NCBI RefSeq assembly: GCF_047496725.1
Contig: NC_132982.1
Location: forward strand, 1,425,001-1,489,000
Length of the DNA: 64,000 nt
Reading direction: 5' to 3'
Origin: Anoplolepis gracilipes
Taxonomy: Eukaryota; Arthropoda; Insecta; Hymenoptera; Formicidae
The translations under genes and the position numbers were made by a program. Every line of letters begins with the position of its first letter. Position 1 is the stretch's first letter. The notes under the pieces are model-generated. The model saw only the letters and a program-made list of their open reading frames with translations. It made no database searches and had not been told where the DNA came from. This document shows, in pieces, positions 49,861 through 59,855 of the stretch.

Positions 49861-49874
49861 CTGGGCCCATAACC
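49861..49874 (-). promoter_or_regulatory. primer-binding site for half-tRNA initiator Met
   Basis: Minus strand GGTTATGGGCCCAG abuts the 5' LTR end (CTAACA). It is complementary to the anticodon arm CTGGGCCCATAACC of initiator tRNA-Met. Copia-type elements use an internally cleaved half of this tRNA as primer, so the site both confirms the LTR edge and names the primer. Confidence 0.92.
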
Positions 49875-50085
49875 TGTTAGATGGAAGGGACGTATAGAGA
49901 GACGAAACAGATGAGAGACAATGTCAATATTAATATGTATATATTTACTCTGCACAGTGAATAAAAGACAACGGTTATGAAAATCGACAGAGTATAATGC
50001 ATTATTATAAAAGAAGATAGAAGTATAACAGAGTACACACAAGTAAATGTCAGATGTCGCTTGCTGCACGATTGACCGTAGACTG
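49875..50085 (-). repeat. 5' LTR of the Copia element, outer edge lost
   Basis: It aligns with the 3' LTR from TGTTAGATGGAAGGGACG to GACCGTAGACTG. The expected outer 15-20 bp (TGTTGAGAATATCA in minus sense) are replaced by AAAG and a TA microsatellite. Confidence 0.9.
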
Positions 50086-50088
50086 AAA

Positions 50089-50142
<54 letters not shown>

Positions 50143-50185
50143 GAAGATATATATATATAATAGAAGATATATATATATATATGTA
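50086..50185. repeat. (TA)n with ATAGAAGATAT repeats
   Basis: TA run interrupted by two AATAGAAGATATAT units. It may have expanded out of the lost LTR edge. Confidence 0.9.
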
Positions 50186-50519
50186 TATATACTTGGAATT
50201 TTCTTCATATGCTTCATATTAATTGTACATTATTATTACGCTTGCGACTATCGATTGCGTATTATTCATCGCAGCTTACGTTCGCAGCAATCAGTCACAT
50301 ACACAATAAATGTAGTATAGCTTAAAAAAAGAGCTTAACAACTTTGGAACAATAATATAAAAAAATGTATAAAAAAACTCTTTCTTGTTTTCTTTTTTTG
50401 TATTAATTTATTTAAGTTAATTCCTCAAAGTTGATAGTATTTATCATTAAGTTATCTATTCACTATTAAACATTTACTTAGAGATTTAATTAAATTAATA
50501 ATAGTAACGGCAGTAGAGA
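50186..50519. other. AT-rich unassigned sequence
   Basis: Nothing recognised. Confidence 0.5.
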
Positions 50520-50649
50520 GCAAGGTTGAGAAAAATTAACACTGTAAATGTAATATAAATATTTATGTAGAAACAAATCAGTTTATTAACATTTAGCGAA
50601 ATCTATGAGAATGTTGTGAATAATTGTAAATTCGTTAAAGTAAATTCGA

Positions 50650-50681
50650 ACGTTTCGAGCTCATTTTGAGTCTTCCTCAGC
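50650..50681 (-). ncRNA. hammerhead-like core in the PLE tail
   Basis: Minus strand CTGAGGA, then GACTC-AAAAT-GAGCTC (stem II with one bulged base), then GAAACG. It sits downstream of the PLE endonuclease, the location where hammerhead motifs are known in PLEs. Confidence 0.45.
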
Positions 50682-51210
50682 GCATATTAATAACTAAAAA
50701 ACTAGTGAGTACAATGTCGGTCGTAATAAGAGTCGTTATAAGTATAATTGAAAAGTATAATAAATAATAAAATTAAATAATAAAAAATATAATTAGAACA
50801 ATAACGGCATTGATCAGTCTTTTAAGAATGATTGTAAAGTGTCAAGCCAAGATAATAATAGGTGTAGTTGTAATTTAAGATTAGTGACTCGAATTCAATA
50901 TCAGTTGAATCCTGGAAATGTTGTAGATGTTTGTATAGATTAGTTAAGAGTAATCGAAGTTACCAATCTTTACAGTAGGAATTATAAAATAGTTACGATG
51001 TCGAAGTAGTCTACACAAGCGTTAGAAAAATCTTGACTTGAGCAAGTGGTTTAGAGGACGATCGGTTACTGTCCAACTAAATAATGAGAGATGTGTTTAT
51101 ATACTGTGTCTTTACCTAAGATATTTTTGGGAGTGTGTTAATGACGTCATGATACGTGTTCGGTAAGTTTTCTGTATCCGTCTGTAAATTCAAACCGTTC
51201 TTTTATCTTT

Positions 51211-51504
51211 TTATAAAGAGCATTCGGAGATAAGCCTCTTATTATAGAACGAAACTTCATGAAGAATTTTAACATTCATCCAATCGAAGTCATGATTATA
51301 TTCGAGTCTGTGATTCGAAATTACGGAGTTGTTAGTGGTATTTCTATAAATATGTTGTTTGTGTTCGGAAACTCTGGTTTTTAGCATTCGGGATGTTTGA
51401 CCAACGTATGATACGTCGCAATTATTGCAGTTGATTTTATATACTACGTTGGTTTTTGAATCCTTCAGGATAATATTTTTTTGGACTTTGATAAATTTTT
51501 TCAT
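51211..51504 (-). pseudogene. PLE GIY-YIG endonuclease domain
   Basis: The 97-codon frame contains NVVYKINCNNCDVSYVGQTS, then RMLKTRVSEHKQHI and VISNHRLEYNHDFDWMNVKI. The C-x2-C pair followed by YVGQTSR, L..R..EH, H and a later E is the PLE version of the GIY-YIG nuclease, with a VYKI/YVG core. In intact elements this C-terminal domain nicks the target to prime reverse transcription. The putative catalytic R (QTSR) and terminal E (LISE) are kept. The upstream RT is broken by stops, so no full protein is made. Confidence 0.82.
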
Positions 51505-51539
51505 TTTGTTAAGGCTAACGTGATAGTTTCATATTCGTG

Positions 51540-51845
51540 TTTTTTATTATATTGTTGAATTTCTCGGATACAGACGGTAAATAAAGGATAGTGAAATAAA
51601 CCGGATTATTCACTCTTGATCTGTTGTTGGTGCAAAATTGTTTGTGAGTCAGAGTTTTTATGCGCTAATTTATGACGTTAAAAATTAAATTAATAGGGTA
51701 GTCATTGTCCATAAGAATTCTGACGATAAGGTCTAAGTTTTTGTTATGGAATCTAGGATGTGAAAGGAAGAGAACTCTATCCACAAGTCCAATGATCGTG
51801 CCTCGTTTCTTGTGAAGCGGATGTTGTGAAAAATAGTTATTAGAA
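51540..51845 (-). pseudogene. PLE reverse transcriptase C-terminal fragment
   Basis: Minus-strand pieces HPLHKKRGTIIGLVDRVLFL and SHPRFHNKNLDLIVRILMDN, then DYPINLIF, form the region between the RT fingers-palm core and the endonuclease in Penelope-like elements. A TAG stop follows NVIN, and another stop precedes the endonuclease frame. The same block survives at 1745-1860. Confidence 0.75.
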
Positions 51846-51850
51846 ATTTA

Positions 51851-52438
51851 AATATACAAGTATATCGAATTTATTTATTTCAAATCTTTTTTATCTGCAA
51901 TGTTTCAAATTATGTGTTAGGTTGTTGCAAATAAAATAATCGGTTTTGATTTGAATTTTTTAATTAAAATTGTATACATATATTACGTATCCATATAAAT
52001 GTATATATTACAAGTTAATACAATTTAGTACAAACTTAATAGATATTTTTTTATATACTAGCCTTTATATACTTCAATACACTTTTTTTAATGTGATACA
52101 AATTTTTCAATGTTTTCTCAATAGAAATTTGGAGAACGAAGAGACAATGAATTCTTCGAAAACAGTTTTTATGTCACTTTGAAATCAATATTTAGTGGTG
52201 CATTTAATTGTATTTTCGCTGAAAGCGGAATTTATATTATGCGTTGTATGGATCGCATTAAACTCACGATCGAATTTAAACTCATACAAAAAAATTATTC
52301 AAAATTCTTTGTTTTCTATAATGTAAGAAACTCATTTTAAATACGCATATTATATAAATATAAGAAGTTATGTTTATATATTTGCATTAACTTATTAGCA
52401 GATATGTACTTTTCAAATAATATATATATGTATATATA
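51851..52438. other. AT-rich unassigned sequence
   Basis: Nothing recognised. Confidence 0.5.
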
Positions 52439-52850
52439 TAGAGTGTCCCGAAAATGTCGGTAAATATTTTAATGGCAGGTTCTTTAGAACATTTTAAGAC
52501 GAAAAGTTTAATATAAAAATGTCGAGGCTACAATAGTTTTCAAACTGGAAGCAATTATATTTCACGAATGATAGGGCTGAGATTTCGCGCTCTCAGGTAC
52601 GGCAAAATAACAAGTGATAACATAATATTCATAATATCGTGAAAAGAGCGCTATTTATAGGAGCACTTTTATCACTTGTTATTTTGCCGCACCTAAGAGC
52701 GCGAAATCTCAGCCCTATCATTCGCGAAATATAATTGCTTCCAGTTTGAAAACTATTGTAGCCTCGACATTTTTGTATTAAACTTTTTGTCTTAAAATGT
52801 TCTAAAGAACCTGCCATTAAAATATTTACCGGCATTTTCGAGACATCCTG
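52439..52850. mobile_element. TA-flanked palindromic MITE (family J)
   Basis: Left end GAGTGTCCCGAAAATGTCGG, right end the inverse of CAGGATGTCTCGAAAATGCC, with TA repeats outside. The arms pair for about 170 bp (AACATTTTAAGACGAAAAGT, GGGCTGAGATTTCGCGCTCT) around a loop at about 52612-52665. 412 bp, noncoding. Confidence 0.85.
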
Positions 52851-53449
52851 TATATATACAAAATAAGTACTATATACAAAGAAAGAAGCTAAATTACAAA
52901 TGTGAAAAGTAAATTATGAAATTACAGCTATTTTATTTGCAACAACTTAATATTTTATAAATGAGATTTTAACTAATGCAATTTAGATTTGTATTATACT
53001 CAGTTTTAATAATATCTCCGATAACCCCTGAAGATCTTTTGGATTAAATAATAACTAGATACATTGCATCTAATCATATGTGACTTGTATTTATGACTAT
53101 TAATTCAAGAAGGGAAAATTGTTTCGGAGTTGTGTCCATTAATGTAACACCTCTAATGCTACAAAAAGTTAAACCACAAAGTATTGACTATAAGAAGAAA
53201 AAATATATATAAAATATATTTATACTTTTTCTGTGGGTATGCTTTTGTATCTCTGAGGGTGTGACAATTTTAGAATTTAACATATCAGAGAGTACATTCT
53301 TATTCGATAGAATGTCCCTATTTTATTAAATTTTATGTTTAATGATTATCCAATGATCTGATAATAGCCTGTGTGTGATTTTCAATAATATTAATATTCT
53401 GAAAAGTTTTTTCCATCAATTATATTCTTTAAATTGAGATTTTATTAAC
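52851..53449. other. AT-rich unassigned sequence
   Basis: Nothing recognised. Confidence 0.5.
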
Positions 53450-53589
53450 TCAATAAAATCAAAAGGATTCAAAAGGGCGTAAAGAGCTATAAAAATTATA
53501 TGAATTTAATAATCAAAAATATTAGTTGAAAATAACCTTTAACGGTACATATCGATGTTTACAATTTTTGACATGTGTGTGGGCGGACG

Positions 53590-53619
53590 ATTCGATCTAT
53601 CTTTAAGTCGTCTTCAGCG
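53590..53619 (-). ncRNA. hammerhead-like core, left arm of family M
   Basis: Minus strand CTGAAGA, stem II region GACTTAAAGATAGATC, then GAAT where GAAA is expected. It is the mutated partner of 56345-56372. Confidence 0.35.
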
Positions 53620-53999
53620 CCTAATTTTTAACATATCGTAATTAAAAAGCCGGAAAGAGAGGATACTCTAACAACGCAAAATTAGATAAAAACTTCATAA
53701 ACTACATAATGAAGTCGAATATGTGACGGTACTAATGCAATACAATCATTATAATCTATATACGGTGGCCTCACGGTTTTTTCCACGAATATTTTTATCA
53801 TTTTCGGGATGTGAGTGGAGGTTTCGAATCGTAAGAAGCTTGGTATTATTTGTCTGTAACCGTACAAAAGTTATGCGCAATCACAAAGGCAGTTAAAGTG
53901 ATAAGTCAACACAGAGTTGTCACAAAAATGAATTAATATAATTATATGGTTAAATAAATTAGCATTTAATGGAATGTCATGTAAAATGAGAAAACGGTT

Positions 54000-54941
54000 T
54001 AAGTAAATAAAGTTGTTAAACCAATAACTGAGTCAATTGTGTAAATTTATAAGTCAAATCATTAACTAACTTGAGAAACGTTAATATATAAAAAATTAGT
54101 CAAATTATAAATAAGAAAAGAACATAATAAATAAAATAAAATAAAAATAAGTTAGAGTAAAAAAATATATAAAAAATTAGTCAAATTATAAATAAGAATA
54201 AAAAATATAATAATAAATAAAATAAAATAAAAATAAGTTAGAGTAAAAATATATAACGCAGAAATGAAGTTGAAAAGTAACAGATAATATAAATTAAGAA
54301 ACAATTGTATATTAAGAGGTATTAAAATACTTATAGTTGTTTACTCAGTGTAAAGGGAAAAAATTTTTGTAATGATACAGAAACGTGATAACTCACATTG
54401 CCATGTGGTGAAACTTAAAATCCATATCTGTCGCTAATCAGGGTCCTCCGCAATACTCTTTTTTGGTGACTGTTCGTCATGAAGGTGTAGTTATAAGTGA
54501 AGATAATGTTAGCAAAAATCTTTTCAAGCATGACCCCTAAATCTTAGGTAGCTTGTTCTGTATCATTACAAAAATTTTTTCCCTTTACACTGAGTAAACA
54601 ACTATAAGTATTTTAACTACTCTTAATATACAATTGTTTCTTAATTTATATTATCTGTTACTTTTCAACTTCATTTCTGCGTTATGTATTTTTACTCTAA
54701 CTTATTTTTATTTTATTTTATTTATTATTATGTTTTTATTCTTATTTATAATTTGACTAATTTTTTATATATTTTTTTACTCTAACTTATTTTTATTTTA
54801 TTTTATTTATTATTATGTTCTTTTCTTATTTATAATTTGACTAATTTTTTATATATTAACGTTTCTCAAGTTAGTTAATGATTTGACTTATAAATTTACA
54901 CAATTGACTCAGTTATTGATTTAACAACTTTATTTACTTAA
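54000..54941. mobile_element. inner palindrome N, about 380-bp arms
   Basis: 54000-54390 and 54566-54941 are near-perfect inverse copies (AAGTAAATAAAGTTGTTAAA, GTGTAAAGGGAAAAAATTTT). One arm contains an extra tandem copy of a 70-bp AT-rich unit (about 54097-54250). The 175-bp centre includes CATGACCCCTAAATCTTAGG. Noncoding. Confidence 0.8.
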
Positions 54942-55148
54942 CATGATAAGTTATATTCGGCGATGTGAGCCCATGCGCGGATGTTGATGCGTAAAGAAAC
55001 TGCGTAAAGAAATTAATTCTTTTCACAAAAGAATTTTTAATTAATACCCAGAGCACATATTTTCTAGATTCTCATTTTTGAGACCCCTAAAAAACCCGCT
55101 CTATAACCCCCCAAAGAGATGTAGACGAGAAAAAATATCGGGGCGAAG

Positions 55149-55220
55149 TCGCTGAATCGGGAATTGAACCCGAGTCTTTCGCTTGCCGGGCGACTGCTCT
55201 TACTACTGAGCTATTCAGCC
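55149..55220 (-). tRNA. tRNA-like gene (family P), probably not functional
   Basis: 72-nt cloverleaf on the minus strand: acceptor pairs six of seven (GGCTGAA with TTCAGCG), D-arm GCTC/GAGC with A-box TAGCTCAGTAGTAAGAGC, anticodon stem TCGC/GCGA, loop CCGGCAA, T-arm TCGGG-TTCAATT-CCCGA. The anticodon would be GGC (Ala), but position 33 is C instead of U and the first acceptor pair is G-G. Confidence 0.5.
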
Positions 55221-55639
55221 CCACACCGATACTTCACTCGTCTATTTGTTTATATAAACCTCCTGATAGATAAATCGAAGAACGCGATTTTTCAGCCCCG
55301 CGACTTCGCCCCGATATTTTTTCTCGTCTACATCTCTTTGGGGGGTTATAGAGCGGGTTTTTTAGGGGTCTCAAAAATGAGAATCTAGAAAATATGTGCT
55401 CTGGGTATTAATTAAAAATTCTTTCGTGAAAAGAATTAATTTCTTTACGCAGTTTCTTTACGCATCAACATCCGCGCATGGGCTCACATCGCCGAATATA
55501 ACTTATCATGTTTGTAAATATTGGAGCCGAATATAATTTCAAATCATTTTGAAATCACGCGGGGCTGAAAAATCGCGTTCTTCGATTTATCTATCAGGAG
55601 GTTTATATAAACAAATAGACGAGTGAAGTATCGGTGTGG

Positions 55640-55711
55640 GGCTGAATAGCTCAGTGGTAAGAGCAGTCGCCCGGCAAGCGAAAGACTCGGGTTCAATTCC
55701 CGATTCAGCGA
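55640..55711 (+). tRNA. tRNA-like gene (family P), probably not functional
   Basis: Inverse copy of 55149-55220 with a better A-box (TAGCTCAGTGGTAAGAGC). B-box GGGTTCAATTCCC is a good match to the Pol III consensus, so transcription is plausible. It has the same departures from a real tRNA: C33 and the mismatched first pair. It is embedded in a repeat, which argues for a SINE-like or captured gene. Confidence 0.5.
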
Positions 55712-56344
55712 CTTCGCCCCGATATTTTTTCTCGTCTACATCTCTTTGGGGGGTTATAGAGCGGGTTTTTTAGGGGTCTCAAAAATGAGAATCTAGAAAA
55801 TATGTGCTCTGGGTATTAATTAAAAATTCTTTTGTGAAAAGAATTAATTTCTTTACGCAGTTTCTTTACGCATCAACATCCGCGCATGGGCTCACATCGC
55901 CGAATATAACTTATCATGTTTGTAAATATTGGAGCCGAATATAATTTCAAATCATTTATTTACTTAAACCGTTTTCTCATTTTACATGACATTCCATTAA
56001 ATGCTAATTTATTTAACCATATAATTATATTAGTTCATTTTTGTGACAACTCTGTGTTGACTTATCACTTTAACTGCCTTTGTGATTGCGCATAACTTTT
56101 GTACGGTTACAGACAAATAATATCAAGCTTACCTACGATTCAAAACCTCCCACTCACATCCCGAAGATGATAAAAATATTCATGGAACCGTGAGGCCATC
56201 GTATATAGATTATAATGATTGTATTGCGTTAGTACCGTCACATATTCGACTTTATTATGTAGTTTATGAAGTTTTTATCTAATTTTGCGTTGTTAGAGTT
56301 CTCTCTTTCCGGTTTTTTAATTACGATATGTTAGAAATTAGGCG

Positions 56345-56372
56345 CTGATGACGACTTAAAGATAGATCGAAA
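56345..56372 (+). ncRNA. hammerhead-like core, right arm of family M
   Basis: CTGATGA (exact consensus), a stem II region CGACTTAAAGATAGATCG with CGA/TCG pairing, then GAAAC. It is preceded by GGCG and followed by GTCCGCC, which could pair to form stem I. Confidence 0.5.
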
Positions 56373-56512
56373 CGTCCGCCCACACACACATCAAAAATTG
56401 TAAACATCGATATGTACCGTTAAAGGTTATTTTCAACTAATATTTTTGATTATTAAATTCATATAATTTTTATAGCTCTTTACGCCTTTTTGAACCCTTT
56501 TCATTTTATTCA

Positions 56513-57017
56513 ATGATAGAGAACTTTTCTACTTGATTATTTATTATTATTTCAGTGAAACTGTAATTATTGTATTTTTTATTTTTTCATGATTTCATTA
56601 TTTGATTGTTCCGCATTTTTATTGATAGAATTTTTATAAATTTCCTGTCAAAATAATATTTAGAGTTTTTATTAATATTGTATTTTTTATTTGTTTAGAA
56701 AAAATCAATAGATGTTTAAGTTCTTTGATTATCTCCATTACTCTTACCACATTTATTTCGCATCTTGCCGCAATTTTTTTTCTTAAGCTTATCAAGTTTG
56801 TTGGGAGGTTGTAAAGCATATTATAAAAATAACACTGTTTATGAAAGATCTGCTTATAGCGAGTTTTTTTTTAATTTTATATCATTAATAGATAATCGAC
56901 ATGATAAGTTTAAAAAGAAAAAATCGTAAAATTTATAGGCTGTAATACTAATTAAGTAAGTATTAACCATTTAGAACTGTCAATAAAAATATATTATTCT
57001 GTATTCGAATAAATAAA
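56513..57017. other. AT-rich unassigned sequence
   Basis: Nothing recognised. A 61-codon minus frame at 56819-56634 has no motif. Confidence 0.5.
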
Positions 57018-57572
57018 GCTCCAATATTTACAAACATGCAACTATTAACTGAGCAATGAGAGCCATACGCGGATTAATGCGTAAATTTCTTTAGAAATTA
57101 ATTCTTTCAGCGAAATTTGAATCGTGCACAGGGCACATATTTTACTTGGTGTATTATACCAAAAAATAGATTCTCATTTTTGAGAATTCTATAACTCCTC
57201 TTTACTCTCCTAAAAAGAAAATCGCGTTTCCGTGATTGATATTTAGATTTATAAACAAATAAATGAGAGAGATATTGGTGTGGGGCTGAATAGCTCAGTA
57301 GTAAGAGCAGTCGTCCGGCAATCGAAAGACTCAGGTTCGATTCTCGATTCAGCAACTTTGCCCCGATATTTTTTTTCGCCTACATCTCTTTAGGAGAGTA
57401 AAGAGGGATTATAGAATTCTCAAAAATGAGAATCTATTTCTTAGTATAATACACCAAGTAAAATATGTATGCCCTGTTCAATTTTCGCGGTAAGAATTAA
57501 TTTCTAAATAAATTCACGCATTAATATCCGCGTATGGCTCTCATTGCTCAGTTAATAGTTACGTGTTTATAT
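57018..57572. mobile_element. family-P palindromic element with central tRNA-like gene
   Basis: Arms of about 200 bp (57018-57232 and 57356-57572) are inverse copies: GAGAGCCATACGCGGATTAA, ACTTGGTGTATTATACCAAA and TTTGAGAATTCTATAACTCC. The spacer (57233-57283) and one tRNA-like gene in plus orientation fill the centre. This is the simplest complete copy and defines the family: arm, spacer, tRNA-like, arm. No protein is encoded, and no clear target duplication was found. Confidence 0.82.
57284..57355 (+). tRNA. tRNA-like gene (family P), probably not functional
   Basis: 72 nt with A-box TAGCTCAGTAGTAAGAGC and B-box AGGTTCGATTCTC. T-stem TCAGG/CTCGA has mismatches, and anticodon stem pairs 27 and 31 are lost. 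The loop CCGGCAA is the same as in the copies at 55.1 and 55.6 kb. More decayed than those. Confidence 0.45.
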
Positions 57573-57613
57573 TATTCTGTGTTTAATAAAGAATTATAAT
57601 TTATTGTTTACAG

Positions 57614-57769
57614 TGAGGGCGCTGGGCGTAGCGGCGACGAAATGAAGCATGCAGCATGCGTGGTAGCGGTGTCACGGCTGCGCGGTCTTGCCTTCAACCC
57701 TTGGTGTCCGCCAGCCGCTATCTCGCCGTACATGCCCTTCCCGGTGATCCTTTTTACTTCATCGTCGAG
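57614..57769 (+). CDS. candidate internal coding exon of an unknown host gene
   Basis: A 156-nt GC-rich segment stands out from AT-rich flanks and is bounded by a good acceptor (ATTTATTGTTTACAG) and a strong donor (GTCGAG/GTAAGATAAG). Only the frame T|GAG is open throughout (begins EGAGRSGDEMKHAACVVAVS and continues LRGLAFNPWCPPAAISPYMP). Its phase matches the candidate exon ending at 37611. An internal ATG at 57641 could alternatively be a start. The length is a multiple of three. The opposite strand is also open, but lacks splice signals. I do not recognise the protein, and the remaining exons would lie outside the window. Confidence 0.42.
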
Positions 57770-58806
57770 GTAAGATAAGTTTTACTTACGAACAATTATC
57801 AAAAATATTATTTAAATGAATTGATGTTTATATAATGAAAAATATGAACTAAGTTCCTTGAATGAGTCAAAGAAACTATACAGGACTCTTCGATTTGGAT
57901 TGTTCTCCTGTATCTCATGGTATGCTTCATATACGTTTAATACGATACACTGTGTATAATGGTTAGAGTGGATGTTGTTGTATATATTACCTTTGTATAA
58001 AATACCTTTTTCTTAGTGTCAAGAATCCAAAAACATAATTTGAAAAAAAAGTCCACCGACTTTAAAGTTTTTAAGTTAAAAGACTTACAGGTGATCCAAT
58101 TCTGGCTTTCCGAGATGATATCAAAAAATCTATCACACTATTTTAAAAATCTTCATTTAATAATAAAAAAATTTTACATTATTAAGATCTACAAAGTAAT
58201 ATAAAAGTTATTTAAAAAAATGATTCTTAAATTTAAACTTTAGTGATAAATATCTCGGTAGAAATGCATTATAGAAAAAAATTTTATAGAAACTTATAGG
58301 GTTATTTTTAGCTACTCTACATTCCCACCAGAGTTGGCCCACCTTCACCAGGATACTCTGTATTGTATATGTATATATGTATATTATACATATTGTATTA
58401 TATATTTGTGTATACATTTACAAAATAAATGGCGTACGCGCTTATAATATTCTAGTATATATAAATAACGCATTTATATTTAAAAGATTCTAATAGATAG
58501 ATTATAATAAATACATATATAAATACATATATAAATAAAATATATGTATAAGAAGTGCATCATGTTTGGAAATACTAGTTTTATTTTATAGTCCTAAAAT
58601 CTTTGAAGTAATAAAATCTTTTAAATAATAAAACAAGGAAATATGTAGTAGAGGGCATTGCGGAGATGGCACTGGCCCAGGCACGTTGTAGCAATCATTT
58701 ATCTAGGAGCGATTGTCGTACTTTGTGTAAGGCATTCACAACATCTTTCAGTTTGAAAAATGAGTGTAAATATTTTTACAGATTCAAAAAATATGTGAGA
58801 CACAAG
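57770..58806. other. AT-rich unassigned sequence (candidate intron)
   Basis: No exon or repeat recognised. Confidence 0.45.
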
Positions 58807-58896
58807 TGGCTGAATCAGGAATCAAACCCGACATTTTTTGCTTTTCGGTCAACTTTTCCAGTCAATCTTTCCTGCTCATCTAAGCTACTCAAATCT
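58807..58896 (-). pseudogene. decayed tRNA-like relic (family P core)
   Basis: On the minus strand TAGCTTAGATGAGCAGG, an insertion of about 20 nt, GTTGACCGAAAAGCAAAAAA and TCGGGTTTGATTCCTGATTC parallel the family-P tRNA-like sequence. The T-arm is well kept; the anticodon region is disrupted. No arms are visible nearby. Confidence 0.6.
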
Positions 58897-59609
58897 TCTA
58901 CCTAATGCTATTTTACGCAGTAAAAAATTAAAGTAATACGATAATATGTCACTTTGCATACTGAGTGGTTCTTGCTATTATTTGAATTTATTTTGCAAGC
59001 AACAAATTTAAAACTTGAATAGTTTGAGAGTAATAAATATATATTATTGAGATATACGCTCTGTCGATATCTTATTTGTCTCTGTTTATATGTACTTTCT
59101 AGATGTTCGTTAGTCTGTGATACAGATGGCGTGTAGTATGTCACAAACACTACAGGATGATGTCTCTCTAATAGATGAGACATAACTCGTAGATATAATA
59201 TATCGCCGTTAGAATCGCGTGGCTGCAAGAATAATCTCTTTATTTATATATCCTTCGTCATTTTCTTATAATAAAAGGTGTACTGTGTAAATTAAAAAAC
59301 TGCTAGCTACCTCATTGAAAAACCTTCCAACATATATTTATTGTTATATTATATAAAGTACATTTTTGTTGTTACATATATATTGTTCCGCTAACTTAAT
59401 CTTTCTTTAGCGGGACATCATTTTTTAAAGAAACTTTTTAAAGAAACAGAACAACAAATTTTTTTGGCAACTTTTTAGTAACAAATGAGCAACAAACAAA
59501 AATATTAATTTGAATTCTATTTATTTTGTTCCGCGGACTTATAAGACGTGGTTGTAACTCATACTCCCAGAATGGCAAAACAAATTTGTGCTCTATAATG
59601 AAATTCAAA
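58897..59609. other. AT-rich unassigned sequence
   Basis: Nothing accepted. Confidence 0.45.
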
Positions 59610-59855
59610 ACACTCTTTTGATAAACAAAGAATAAATATGCATAAAAGGTTACACCTCACGGATTTTATCGTTACTTAAATATATTGTAGGGGGGGGGGG
59701 TGTTCTGAGTAATTATCCGCAAGAACTAAGTGGAGGACGGCATTGGTTTAGGAGATATAACAAAATAAAATTTCATATTTTTCATGCTGTTCCTTCGGTT
59801 TTATAAACTGATATTACCAACAGTGAGGTTTGTTTACGTCCTACCGAGGAGTTGG

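Larger units (their letters stand above)
44446..50085 (-). mobile_element. Copia (Ty1/copia) LTR retrotransposon, degenerate
   Basis: A complete Copia layout on the minus strand: 5' LTR (49875-50085), primer-binding site, gag with zinc knuckle, protease, integrase, RT, RNase H, polypurine tract and 3' LTR (44446-44674). The order integrase before RT defines Ty1/copia. The two LTRs differ at roughly fifteen positions by eye over the aligned part, so the insertion is not very recent. Coding is broken by several frameshifts and stops and by two DNA-transposon insertions (44823-44972 and about 47253-48152). No target duplication could be read because the outer edge of the 5' LTR is replaced by a TA microsatellite. 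Confidence 0.93.
50520..51850 (-). mobile_element. 5'-truncated Penelope-like element
   Basis: On the minus strand, the element enters within the C-terminal part of the reverse transcriptase (from about 51845), continues into a GIY-YIG endonuclease (51504-51211), then a roughly 550-bp tail ending in a hammerhead-like core (50681-50650). Loss of the 5' part is the usual result of target-primed insertion. Stops interrupt the RT tail. The 3' boundary is approximate. Confidence 0.78.
54941..55953. mobile_element. compound family-P element: three arms, two tRNA-like genes
   Basis: Order: inverted arm (54945-55148), inverted tRNA-like (55149-55220), inverted spacer (55221-55305), forward arm (55306-55545), forward spacer (55555-55639), forward tRNA-like (55640-55711), forward arm (55712-55953). 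The two forward arms are nearly identical over about 240 bp (TTCTTTCGTG versus TTCTTTTGTG is one difference seen). Arm landmarks are GATATTTTTTCTCGTCTACA, TGAGAATCTAGAAAATATGT and CATCCGCGCATGGGCTCACA. The whole is a large palindrome with an extra arm at its centre. Confidence 0.82.
53450..56512. mobile_element. 3-kb nested palindrome with PLE-type ends (family M)
   Basis: Outer arms of about 560 bp, 53450-54011 and 55954-56512, are inverse copies (GGCGTAAAGAGCTATAAAAA, ATCGATGTTTACAATTTTTG, TGAGAAAACGGTTTAAGTAA). Each arm has a hammerhead-like core in outward-facing symmetry. Inside lie a second palindrome (54000-54941) and the family-P compound (54941-55953). The only long frame in the arms (53867-53682) is not recognised. 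Confidence 0.75.

Noticed and set aside
55149..57355. Ordinary functional tRNA-Ala genes
   Set aside because: C at position 33, a mismatched first acceptor pair, and identical repeat arms around every copy argue for repeat-borne tRNA-like sequences.
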